Virus record (IMG/VR): IMGVR_UViG_3300022902_000417
Coordinates: 1-25,192 of that record
DNA length: 25,192 bases
Origin: a virus
Reading direction: 5' to 3' (one strand)
The position numbers were made by a program, and so were the translations under genes. The notes below the pieces were generated by a model. The model saw nothing but the letters and a program-made list of their open reading frames with translations, was not told where the DNA came from and did not search any database. Positions 1 to 6,064 of the stretch are shown here, in pieces (position 1 is the first letter of the stretch; each line of letters starts with the position of its first letter).

Positions 1-81
1 GATGAGCCTACAGGAGCAAGGATGCTTTTACATAGCACTAAGCATTTTAAACGAATAACAGGAAATGAATATTATGAATGA
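1..81 (+). CDS. C-terminal fragment of an upstream gene (5' end outside window)
   Basis: An open frame enters at base 1 and gives 26 residues (DEPTGARMLLHSTKHF... ending GNEYYE) before a TGA at 79-81. The frame is compatible with the tail of a phage gene that begins to the left of the window. The AAGGAG ribosome site of the next gene starts at its stop codon, as in the other packed genes here. The fragment is too short to assign a family, so no function is proposed. Confidence 0.5.
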   Translation, partial: DEPTGARMLLHSTKHFKRITGNEYYE

Positions 82-98
82 AGGAGAAATAAAATAAA

Positions 99-173
99 AT
101 GAATAAAAAAGAAATAATAACAAAGTTCTACTACGAACACCCACAAGCAGAGGATAGAATACATGAAAGTTAA
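99..173 (+). CDS. Very small hypothetical protein (24 aa)
   Basis: ATG at 99 is preceded by AAGGAG (81-86), a good SD although about 12 bases away. The frame (MNKKEIITKFYYEHPQAEDR...) ends at TAA 171-173 and overlaps the next gene by 11 bases in another frame, the same coupling seen along this operon. The peptide is charged, with aromatic residues in the middle, and has no membrane segment. It could be a genuine micro-protein or a leader peptide coupling translation into the next gene. Function is unknown. Confidence 0.45.
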   Translation: MNKKEIITKFYYEHPQAEDRIHES

Positions 174-393
174 ACAAGCAATAAATATGTTAAAAGATTA
201 TGATGAAAATGAAGAAATCTTTTTAATGTATTGGAGTAAAGATGTATTTGAAGATTCTATGGAAATAACAAATAAAGAATGGAAAAAAATAATATTATTA
301 TTAGATGAATACAGTTTTGATAATTTTAGTTATGATTTAGTTGATGCTATTGAAACTGAATTAGAAGAAATGAGGAAAATAAATAATGACTAA
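163..393 (+). CDS. Small acidic hypothetical phage protein (76 aa)
   Basis: The 76-residue acidic product begins MKVKQAINMLKDYDENEEIF, a helix followed by an acidic 'D-E-N-E-E-I' turn. Short phage proteins of unknown function often begin this way. The rest (YWSKDVFED, then EWKKIILLLDEY) looks helical and soluble, with no signal or membrane segment. Its start lies inside the preceding 24-codon frame and its end overlaps the next gene by 8 bases, so translation is probably coupled. I do not recognise a function. An accessory early role is likely from position only. Confidence 0.75.
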   Translation: MKVKQAINMLKDYDENEEIFLMYWSKDVFEDSMEITNKEWKKIILLLDEYSFDNFSYDLVDAIETELEEMRKINND

Positions 394-568
394 AAAACAG
401 TGGTTAAATCAAACAGTAATGTGCGATGAATGGGGAAGACCCCCATCATTGGCAGATGTACCTATGCACTATATGAGCAGAGAAGAATCGTTCAAAAAGA
501 AAAGATTGAATGATACTGACATAATCGAACTATATAAACAATTTAAGGAAACATGGAATGATAACTGA
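386..568 (+). CDS. Small hypothetical phage protein (60 aa)
   Basis: The 60-residue protein begins MTKKQWLNQTVMCDEWGRPP. Its ATG lies within the end of the preceding gene (8-base overlap) and its own end overlaps the next start by 11 bases, so it sits in a tightly coupled operon. There is one Cys and several Trp and Pro residues in the first half, then a basic stretch (FKKKR) and an amphipathic C-terminal helix. No catalytic or metal-binding motif is visible, and no family is recognised. Confidence 0.7.
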   Translation: MTKKQWLNQTVMCDEWGRPPSLADVPMHYMSREESFKKKRLNDTDIIELYKQFKETWNDN

Positions 569-929
569 ATTTACATATACACAGGCAAAAGCAATAATTA
601 ATGAAATAGGCAGATTTGAATTTGAATACTATAAAGATGGTAAGCATGAAGAACATTATATGCTTACTGTAATAAAACCAGTTAATGGTGAAAAATATGA
701 ATCTTATGCAATAGGAACAAAAGAAGAAGCAGATAATGCATGGGAAGAATCTCTTGATAGCTATATTGATCAATGTATTATACCAGAATTACCAGAACAC
801 TTTACAAATTATTTTAATGAAGAAAGATGGAAAGATGATGCGAAAATGGATGGAAGAGGACATTCGTTAAGTAGTTATGATGGATGCGAAATGGATATAG
901 CTGATTTAGTAATGTTTAGAATTAATTAA
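558..929 (+). CDS. Hypothetical early phage protein (123 aa)
   Basis: A 123-residue acidic soluble protein. The N-terminal half (residues 1-60) has alternating hydrophobic and polar residues suggesting a small alpha/beta domain (FEFEYYKDGKHEEHYMLTVI). The C-terminal third carries a conspicuous GRGHSLSSYDGCEMDI stretch that looks conserved in style, but I cannot tie it to a characterised function. It overlaps the upstream gene by 11 bases and is followed after 13 bases by a gene with its own strong SD. An anti-host role is possible from context but is not supported by any motif. Confidence 0.7.
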   Translation: MITEFTYTQAKAIINEIGRFEFEYYKDGKHEEHYMLTVIKPVNGEKYESYAIGTKEEADNAWEESLDSYIDQCIIPELPEHFTNYFNEERWKDDAKMDGRGHSLSSYDGCEMDIADLVMFRIN

Positions 930-942
930 AAAGGAGTAAACA

Positions 943-1158
943 ATGGACAAAAAAGAAAAGGCTATAATAACAGAAAAAGATTTTATGGCATATGAAAAAA
1001 TTAGAAATTTAGGAGCTTTTAATATGTTGTCACCTGAAGCAAGGGAAATGACGGGATTAGACTATGATACATATGTAGAATTAGTGTCTAACTATAGTAA
1101 TCTTGCTAAAAAATATTTAAATAGAAAAGATGATGATAGAAAATTTGGAGAATATTAA
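943..1158 (+). CDS. Small hypothetical phage protein (71 aa)
   Basis: AAGGAG lies 7-8 bases before the ATG, the clearest ribosome site in the small-gene cluster. The 71-residue product is helical and charged, with a 'MLSPEAREMTGLDYDTYVEL' segment followed by NYSNLAKKYL. Short proteins with a comparable 'TGLD.x.Y' helix pair are common in phage early regions but, to my knowledge, lack an assigned function. The stop is one base before the next small start. No membrane segment or cysteine motif is present. Confidence 0.72.
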   Translation: MDKKEKAIITEKDFMAYEKIRNLGAFNMLSPEAREMTGLDYDTYVELVSNYSNLAKKYLNRKDDDRKFGEY

Positions 1159-1159
1159 T

Positions 1160-1249
1160 ATGTTTAATAATAAAAAATATGTTTTAGTATCTTTATTTAT
1201 ATTATTTATTTGGGTTCTAATAGAAATAATTAGATATGAACTCAGTTAA
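1160..1249 (+). CDS. Single-span membrane micro-protein (29 aa)
   Basis: ATG at 1160 begins one base after the previous stop, and the 29-codon frame overlaps the next gene by 14 bases. The sequence has a short basic start (MFNNKKY), then an uninterrupted hydrophobic run (VLVSLFILFIWVLIEII) and a polar tail (RYELS). This is a textbook single transmembrane helix with N-terminal positive charge. Such one-helix peptides in phage early operons can act on the host envelope or as superinfection-exclusion or holin-like factors, but that is inference. No separate SD is seen, so coupling with the upstream gene is likely. Confidence 0.5.
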   Translation: MFNNKKYVLVSLFILFIWVLIEIIRYELS

Positions 1250-1481
1250 CAATAAAAATAAATATAAAAAAATCACAGGACATGCAATAGTAAAAATTAG
1301 TGGTAAAGAATTATCATTAATAGTAAATTCAATTAAAACAATAATCAATAACTTACAAAGTTTAAACAACCAAAATATTGCCGAATACAGTCAGATATTA
1401 AATAACTTTGAGAACATAAAGGCTGAATATGACAAAAAAGAAAAAGCGATTAACATTGCTAAAAAACTTAGAAGAAAATGA
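1236..1481 (+). CDS. Hypothetical helical protein (81 aa)
   Basis: An 81-residue basic, Asn/Lys-rich protein. Residues 20-60 (ISGKELSLIVNSIKTIINNL, then LNNQNIAEYSQILNNFENIK) have the hydrophobic spacing of a coiled coil or helical hairpin, and the C-terminus is strongly basic (KKLRRK). It overlaps the micro-protein upstream by 14 bases and the gene downstream by 53 bases, one of the larger overlaps in this operon. Either its true end interaction is tight coupling, or the next gene starts later. No family is recognised. Confidence 0.6.
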   Translation: MNSVNNKNKYKKITGHAIVKISGKELSLIVNSIKTIINNLQSLNNQNIAEYSQILNNFENIKAEYDKKEKAINIAKKLRRK

Positions 1482-1695
1482 TATATTTTCATCCAATCTT
1501 AATCCTGAATTTAAAGGATATGTAATTAAACATTCTCCTATGGGTACTAAAGTACAATTTATTAGTTGCCCAGATTATGCAGAAACAAATGACGATAACT
1601 CACCGCTTAAATTAAAAGAATTTTATTTAAGAAAACCTATGTTGATAGGGTCTGATATGGAAGTAAATAAAATAAACTTAGAAAAAGAAAAATAA
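1429..1695 (+). CDS. Hypothetical protein with basic N-terminus (88 aa)
   Basis: An 88-residue protein starting MTKKKKRLTLLKNLEEND, followed by a region with beta-like alternation (FKGYVIKHSPMGTKVQFISC) and an acidic middle. The ATG lies 53 bases inside the preceding gene; no later in-frame Met falls before residue 38, so this start is the best available. The basic N-terminus could bind nucleic acid, but nothing specific supports this. Its stop TAA is followed one base later by the next ATG. Confidence 0.6.
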   Translation: MTKKKKRLTLLKNLEENDIFSSNLNPEFKGYVIKHSPMGTKVQFISCPDYAETNDDNSPLKLKEFYLRKPMLIGSDMEVNKINLEKEK

Positions 1696-1696
1696 T

Positions 1697-1837
1697 ATGG
1701 ATAAAATTAAAAAAGAATTAAAAAACAATTTAGAAAAACAGATGTCTGATTTAATAAAAATAGTTAATATATTAGCTAATAAAATAGATGAACATGATGT
1801 AGATATTAAAAAACTTAAAAACAGACTAGGTATTTAA
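1697..1837 (+). CDS. Short coiled-coil protein (46 aa)
   Basis: The frame runs from ATG 1697 to TAA 1835-1837 (46 residues) and begins one base after the previous stop. The sequence (MDKIKKELKNNLEKQMSDL, then IKIVNILANKIDEHDVDIKK) has hydrophobic residues at heptad-like spacing throughout, so it is probably one amphipathic coiled-coil helix. Short phage proteins of this shape often serve as multimerisation or regulatory subunits. No function can be assigned. It is the last gene before the promoter-bearing gap. Confidence 0.5.
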   Translation: MDKIKKELKNNLEKQMSDLIKIVNILANKIDEHDVDIKKLKNRLGI

Positions 1838-1865
1838 AATTTAAGCATTTAGTTACTGTTATTAC

Positions 1866-1889
1866 AAAATAGTAGTTATACACTATTTT
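1866..1889 (+). repeat. 8-bp inverted repeat (possible weak hairpin) after the small-gene operon
   Basis: AAAATAGT (1866-1873) and ACTATTTT (1882-1889) are perfect inverted copies around an 8-base loop. The stem is A/T-rich and has no long U-run on its 3' side, so it is at best a weak terminator for the small-gene operon. It could also be an operator for the promoter-like element that begins four bases downstream. Confidence 0.35.
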
Positions 1890-1892
1890 ACT

Positions 1893-1941
1893 ATAAAACC
1901 TCTGTTAACATAGTAAATAGCTCGAAATAAAGGTATTATAG
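1893..1941 (+). promoter_or_regulatory. Copy 1 of a 49-bp repeated promoter-like element, upstream of the DNA-metabolism genes
   Basis: This element matches the minus-strand element at 24042-23994 at 44 of 49 positions. Its two perfectly conserved blocks are ACATAGTAAATA (1908-1919) and AAATAAAGGTATTATAG (1925-1941), separated by five bases with a conserved CTC centre; upstream, ATAAAAnCTCTnTT is also shared. The 3' block contains TATTATAG, a -10-like sequence. It lies in the only sizeable gap of the left arm and ends 45 bases before the ATG of the DUF932 gene. Being repeated and placed before two different modules, it is best read as a phage-specific promoter or operator (inference). Confidence 0.65.
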
Positions 1942-1986
1942 TATTACAATGCTTATCTAAAAACAAAAAAAAGGAGAAAACAAACA

Positions 1987-2793
1987 ATGATAGAATCAAC
2001 AATGTTCCCAGTAAGAGAAATACCAGTGCCATACCCTAATTATACTATTAAAGGAGACAATGTATGCACTTGGGATAATAATAAAGAAACAGGTCACAAG
2101 CTAATTATTAGAGAAGATACTAATGAAGTAATTAGTTGTGTTACAAAGAAATATAATTTAGTAACTAATCAAGAAATAATCAATAAAGCCACTCCTATAT
2201 TAAAAAAATATGAAGCTAAATTGCAAGAATGTAAGACATTCGCAAATGGGGCACGAACACAGTGGACTTGGAGATTACCTTCAAATAAACTAACAGTGAC
2301 TACTGGAGATGTAATAAACCCACAAATTATTATTAAAAACAGCTATGATGCAAGCACGCAAGTAGGAATACTAGGTGGTATATTTAGATTAGTATGTAGT
2401 AATGGAATGGTTGTTGGAGATATATATGGCAAACATAACTCTAGACACACTATTTGGAACTCATCATTAAATAATGGTTGGATTCCTAACAGAGTTGAAA
2501 AAACTTGTAAATCAATATCTGAACATCTTACTTCTGATTTAAGTTTACTAAGAGATACTAAAATAAATAATAAAGATATCCCTAAAGTAATTAAACAATT
2601 ACCTGAAAAAGGAGTAACTGAAATAGTAAATTACCTAGCTAACGATAAACCTGAAACATATTGGGAATTATTAAACGCAGCTACATTTGTGTTTACACAT
2701 CATCTTAACAGAGATAATGAAACTACGCATATAAATGAAGCTAGGGTTTATAGCCAAATACTTAATATGGCTAAAACAGTTACAATGGCATAG
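1987..2793 (+). CDS. DUF932 family protein (268 aa)
   Basis: A 268-residue soluble protein. The family is recognised from the central block (about residues 115-150), where NSYDASTQVG is followed by FRLVCSNGMVVG; this 'N-S-Y-D-...-F-R-L-V-C-S-N-G-M' pattern typifies DUF932 proteins of phages and plasmids. The family has no firmly established biochemical role but recurs beside replication and recombination genes. AAAAGGAG lies 10 bases before the ATG. It is the first gene after the repeated promoter-like element, and the methylase, helicase and resolvase genes follow in the same direction, so it probably heads a replication/recombination operon. Confidence 0.8.
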   Translation: MIESTMFPVREIPVPYPNYTIKGDNVCTWDNNKETGHKLIIREDTNEVISCVTKKYNLVTNQEIINKATPILKKYEAKLQECKTFANGARTQWTWRLPSNKLTVTTGDVINPQIIIKNSYDASTQVGILGGIFRLVCSNGMVVGDIYGKHNSRHTIWNSSLNNGWIPNRVEKTCKSISEHLTSDLSLLRDTKINNKDIPKVIKQLPEKGVTEIVNYLANDKPETYWELLNAATFVFTHHLNRDNETTHINEARVYSQILNMAKTVTMA

Positions 2794-2800
2794 ATACATA

Positions 2801-3631
2801 ATGGTACAATCACAGTTATTAAATTGCCCCGTAGTAATACCTTATTATGGGGGGAAGTTTGAGTTAAGCAGACGGCTAGTGCCTATGCTTCCTCCTCATA
2901 ATAGATATATTGAAGTATTTGCAGGCGGTTTGTCAATGTTTTTTAGAAAAAAGAAAGTAAAAGATAATATAGTAAACGATATTGACAATGATATTGTAAA
3001 TCTTTATATATCAGTATTAGAAGACTTTGATAGTTTTATTAAATATATTAAATTGTTACCTCGGTCTAGATACTTATTTGATCAATATAAATCTAAGATT
3101 CATAAAGCAAAGGAGATTAAAATACCCGACTACAAAAGAGCCGCAATGTACTATTATGTTATAAGAAATGCTTTTAATAAAAATCCTTATAATATACTAT
3201 CTATAGGAGGTAATTCTAATTGGAAAAACAAGTTGTTAGAAGAAATTGTATTATCAAAATCTAAATTAGACGGAGTATTAATTGAAAACATGGATTTTAG
3301 AAAACTTATAGAAAAACACCATCCTACTAAAGGTGATTTATGGTATTTAGACCCTCCATATGTAATAGCAAGCGAACGTAAAGACTATTATATGCATACA
3401 TTTACAATGCCAGACCATATAAAGGTTAAAGAAATATGTGATGATATTGATAAAGCAGGAGCTGAATTTATGGTTAGCTATGACGATAGAGACGAAATTA
3501 AAGACATGTTTAAAGATTACAACATAAAGGAGTTAAAAACTATATATGCAAGTAGTTCAAATAAAAAAAGTAGAAATGAGCTGGTTATTATGAATTATGT
3601 ACCAAATGGATGTCAAGAAGTATTATTTTAA
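2801..3631 (+). CDS. dam: DNA N6-adenine methyltransferase, D12 class (Dam-like)
   Basis: Transfers a methyl group from S-adenosylmethionine to adenine N6 in DNA. With ATG 2801 the protein is 276 residues. It shows the D12-class N-terminal block YYGGK (15-19), an AdoMet-binding V-F-A-G-G loop (39-43; the usual Phe-x-Gly-x-Gly is slightly altered) and the catalytic D-P-P-Y (184-187). An in-frame ATG at 2735 would overlap DUF932 by 59 bases and add 22 unfamily-like residues, so 2801, eight bases after the DUF932 stop, is preferred. Neither start has a clear SD. No partner restriction enzyme is visible; an orphan methylase could protect phage DNA or mark it for replication or packaging. Target site is unknown. 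Confidence 0.88.
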   Translation: MVQSQLLNCPVVIPYYGGKFELSRRLVPMLPPHNRYIEVFAGGLSMFFRKKKVKDNIVNDIDNDIVNLYISVLEDFDSFIKYIKLLPRSRYLFDQYKSKIHKAKEIKIPDYKRAAMYYYVIRNAFNKNPYNILSIGGNSNWKNKLLEEIVLSKSKLDGVLIENMDFRKLIEKHHPTKGDLWYLDPPYVIASERKDYYMHTFTMPDHIKVKEICDDIDKAGAEFMVSYDDRDEIKDMFKDYNIKELKTIYASSSNKKSRNELVIMNYVPNGCQEVLF

Positions 3632-3649
3632 TATAGAAGGGAACCACGC

Positions 3650-4984
3650 ATGTTAAAAGAGCCAACAATGCAATCAAACAATAAAGAGGCTGAAAACGCA
3701 GTATTAGGTGCAATATTAAAGGGAGGGACAGAATCTTTTGAACAGGCTTCAGAATGGATAAAGAATAAAAGAGCTTTTTATTATAGATTTAATAGTAAAA
3801 TATGGGATGCTATGGATCACTTATACAAAGCTAAAGACCCTATAGACACAGTCACCTTAGTTGACATGGTTAAAAAGACGGTAGATAATTATAATAACGA
3901 TACTGCATATTATATAACAACATTATATGAGGAATGTCCCTTTAAACAAAATATAGTAAGTTACTCTAAGATAGTTTGGGAAAAGTTTATTAGACGTGAA
4001 GCACAAAGAAGCGCCCAAATATTAGAAAAAATAGCTGCTGATGATACTAAAGAATTAAGTGTAGTTTTACATAAACACGCTAAACTGGCAGATGAAATAG
4101 ACAGATTGCAACCTAAACGTAATGAAAATATAGAAACTATTGTAGACAAAACAATAGGCTCTATTAAATCAGGAAACACTATTATACCATTTGGACTTAG
4201 ATATTTAGATGCACCTGCTGGAGGAATGACTAAAGGAGAGATAACTGTTATAGGCGGAAGACCAGGTCACGGTAAGTCAACATTAATGATTAATATCGTT
4301 AGAAGCTTAGTAAATCAAGAATACAATGTATTATTATTTAATAGAGAAATGTCTAATAGTGAAATGATGAAAAAGATTATAATAATGGAAAGTGAACATC
4401 TTAAATATGATAAAATTAGAAAACACGAATTAAATGGAGAAGCTAAGCACTTATCCAAAATACGTAATAAAATTATTAATAAATATGAAACATTAACAAT
4501 GTTTGATAATGTTAGAACTTTAGAAGACAGTATCTCTGAAGTACGTAAACATAAACCTGATGTTATATTAGATGATTATATTCAACTAATTGATATGGGA
4601 AACCCTGGGGATGGAAGAAGATTTCAGATAGAACGTATAATGTATGAATATAAATGGTTAGCTAAGCAAATTGGATGTAGTGTAATATTGATTAGTCAAC
4701 TAAACAGGGAGATTGAGCGTAGAGACGACCCTATCCCTAAAATGTCTGACTATTCAGAATCAGGAGTTATTGAGCAAACTGCAGAATCCGCATTGTTTGT
4801 TTATTATCCATATGCAGTTGATCCTTCTATTGAAGATGTATATGAATCTAGAATTATATCAGCTAAATCAAGATACGGTACTATATCGAGGTTTAACATA
4901 GGATACAATGGTAATAAATGTAGATTTTATGATACCGCTAGAGAAGCAAGGGATAAAGACGGCAAAGATGCTAAACCTTGGTAA
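3650..4984 (+). CDS. dnaB: DnaB-like replicative DNA helicase
   Basis: A hexameric 5'-3' helicase that unwinds DNA at the phage replication fork. The 444-residue length matches the family. The N-terminal DnaB domain opens with NKEAENAVLGAIL (about 10-22) and spans about 150 residues. The RecA-like ATPase follows: Walker A GGRPGHGKST (202-211, catalytic K209), Walker B V-I-L-D-D-Y-I-Q-L (305-313), then the SQLNREIERR and SDYSESGVIEQTAE stretches characteristic of DnaB motifs H3 and H4. AGAAGGG precedes the ATG. No separate primase is present in the window, so a host or out-of-window primase is presumed. Its end overlaps the zinc-protein gene by 17 bases. Confidence 0.93.
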   Translation: MLKEPTMQSNNKEAENAVLGAILKGGTESFEQASEWIKNKRAFYYRFNSKIWDAMDHLYKAKDPIDTVTLVDMVKKTVDNYNNDTAYYITTLYEECPFKQNIVSYSKIVWEKFIRREAQRSAQILEKIAADDTKELSVVLHKHAKLADEIDRLQPKRNENIETIVDKTIGSIKSGNTIIPFGLRYLDAPAGGMTKGEITVIGGRPGHGKSTLMINIVRSLVNQEYNVLLFNREMSNSEMMKKIIIMESEHLKYDKIRKHELNGEAKHLSKIRNKIINKYETLTMFDNVRTLEDSISEVRKHKPDVILDDYIQLIDMGNPGDGRRFQIERIMYEYKWLAKQIGCSVILISQLNREIERRDDPIPKMSDYSESGVIEQTAESALFVYYPYAVDPSIEDVYESRIISAKSRYGTISRFNIGYNGNKCRFYDTAREARDKDGKDAKPW

Positions 4985-5315
4985 ATATATGTTGCCAAAT
5001 ATTACAATTTCTAATAATTTTACTGAAGAATGTGGAATGTGTTCCACAGATATACTTAAAAAGAAACACTATACATATATTTCACCATTAAGCATGTCTA
5101 AATTAGAAATATGTAATGATTGTGCATTAAGAGAATACTATGGTACTAAAAAAAGAAATGCTAAAAGATATGAAAAAGACTTAGATAATGACGAGTTATT
5201 TAAACGTAAATTCTCATTAAATAAAGATAAACAATTTAAAAAAGGCACAGTTATAAAAAGAAATGAATCCGAAATTAATGAAAACAATCCAGATGTATGG
5301 TGGGACAGTTGGTAA
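4968..5315 (+). CDS. Small CxxC/CxxC zinc-binding-type protein (115 aa)
   Basis: With ATG 4968 the product is 115 residues. C22-G-M-C25 and C49-N-D-C52 form two CxxC knuckles 23 residues apart, a layout that usually holds one zinc ion. The rest is very basic and charged (KKRNAKRYEKDLDND, then KDKQFKKGTVIKR), as in a nucleic-acid-binding protein, and ends NPDVWWDSW. An ATG at 4908 is open in frame but would overlap the helicase by 77 bases; 4968 overlaps by 17. Position between helicase and resolvase suggests a replication or recombination accessory factor (inference). It does not match HNH or endonuclease VII motifs. Confidence 0.7.
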   Translation: MLNLGKYMLPNITISNNFTEECGMCSTDILKKKHYTYISPLSMSKLEICNDCALREYYGTKKRNAKRYEKDLDNDELFKRKFSLNKDKQFKKGTVIKRNESEINENNPDVWWDSW

Positions 5316-5779
5316 TCATAGGTATTGACCCAGGCAAAAATGGGGGAATCTCTGCTTATGATGGAGAGAATATACTATTTTGTAAAGCATGCCCAGATAC
5401 ACCTAGAAAAATGTATTTATACATTAAAAAAATACTTGAAATATGTAAAAAGAATAAAATACACAAAAGTAAAGTATTAGTTTATATCGAACATGTACAT
5501 GCTTTCCCAACAGACTCAACCCCTAGTGCCTTTAAATTTGGAACTAACTTTGGTATGTGGCTAGGAGTAATAAACTCTAACAATCTAAAAACAAAACAAG
5601 TCATCCCTAGAATATGGATGAAGCACTTTGGCGATCTACCTAAAGTAAAGTATGAAAGAAAAAAGCTGTTAAAAGAAATAGCACAAGATATGTTTGAAGA
5701 AATAAAAATTACATTAAAAACCGCAGATGCAATATTAATAACAAAATATGGATATGAATTTGAGGCGGAGCAGGATTAG
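5297..5779 (+). CDS. RuvC-like Holliday junction resolvase (RNase H fold)
   Basis: Cuts four-way DNA junctions, resolving recombination intermediates and branched DNA before packaging. The 160-residue length matches RuvC. Metal-binding acids fall where the fold expects: D11 in IIGIDPGKNGG, E65 in VYIEHVHAF and D144 in KTADAILIT. RuvC-like phage proteins share this D...E...D order. The ATG overlaps the upstream gene by 19 bases; a TTG at 5309 is a possible alternative. The last codons (A-E-Q-D) also form the 5' arm of the stem-loop at 5765-5855, so this coding end is doubly constrained. Confidence 0.87.
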   Translation: MVGQLVIIGIDPGKNGGISAYDGENILFCKACPDTPRKMYLYIKKILEICKKNKIHKSKVLVYIEHVHAFPTDSTPSAFKFGTNFGMWLGVINSNNLKTKQVIPRIWMKHFGDLPKVKYERKKLLKEIAQDMFEEIKITLKTADAILITKYGYEFEAEQD

Positions 5780-5855
5780 TAGTAAAAACAGTTTGTTTTC
5801 CAACATAATTGGGGACTCCTTTCTATTCACGTTTTTACTAGGTTACCTGTTCCGC
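5765..5855 (+). ncRNA. Candidate structured RNA: long two-part stem-loop with inner hairpin
   Basis: GCGGAGCAGG (5765-5774) pairs with CCTGTTCCGC (5846-5855) with one G-U. After a symmetric 5x5 internal loop (ATTAG/GGTTA), TAGTAAAAAC (5780-5789) pairs perfectly with GTTTTTACTA (5831-5840). The 41-base apical region holds a second hairpin (5795-5816; arms GTTTTCCAA and TTGGGGAC, one bulge, loop CATAA) and then a free strand containing CTCCTTTCTA (5816-5825). The structure spans the resolvase stop codon and lies 20 bases before the SD of the next gene. No U-run follows, so it is not a standard terminator. It may be a cis-regulatory RNA, a processing site or a stable small RNA. Confidence 0.5.
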
Positions 5856-5887
5856 TTTAATTATAATTAATAAAAAAAGGAGACAGT

Positions 5888-6064
5888 GTGAGCAAATCAT
5901 CTATTGAAATGATTGAAGAAGTATTAAAAACAAATTTAAAAATGGTTGAAATTGTTAAATCACAAAACAAAGAAGAACAGTCAATAACAGTTTATTTAGT
6001 ATGTAAAAGTTTAAACGAAATGTCTGGGAATATTATTAATATGTATAGTTTTATTAAAAGTTAA
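5888..6064 (+). CDS. Small hypothetical protein with GTG start (58 aa)
   Basis: AAAGGAG (5876-5882) lies five bases before GTG 5888, an excellent ribosome site, and the frame runs 58 codons to TAA 6062-6064. The product (start M-S-K-S-S-I-E-M-I-E-E-V) is acidic and helical, with a central VYLVCKSLNEM segment; it is soluble and of unknown function. Its SD is complementary to CTCCTTT in the upstream stem-loop (5816-5822), so translation may be controlled by RNA pairing (inference). The gene ends the plus-strand module and shares its last four bases with the end of the convergent 910-codon gene. Confidence 0.65.
   Translation: MSKSSIEMIEEVLKTNLKMVEIVKSQNKEEQSITVYLVCKSLNEMSGNIINMYSFIKS

Noticed and set aside
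543-773. Minus-strand 76-codon frame opposite the 123-residue gene
   Set aside because: Phe/Cys/Ile-rich antisense shadow within a coherent plus-strand operon.
2735-2800. Earlier start of the adenine methylase
   Set aside because: It would overlap DUF932 by 59 bases and add residues not typical of the family; YYGGK is at the usual distance from ATG 2801.
4908-4967. Earlier start of the zinc protein
   Set aside because: It would overlap the helicase by 77 bases, much more than the other overlaps here; the added residues add no motif.
5765-5880. Intrinsic terminator of the left arm
   Set aside because: The strong stem is not followed by a U-run on either strand, and another well-initiated gene follows; structure retained as a candidate regulatory RNA instead.
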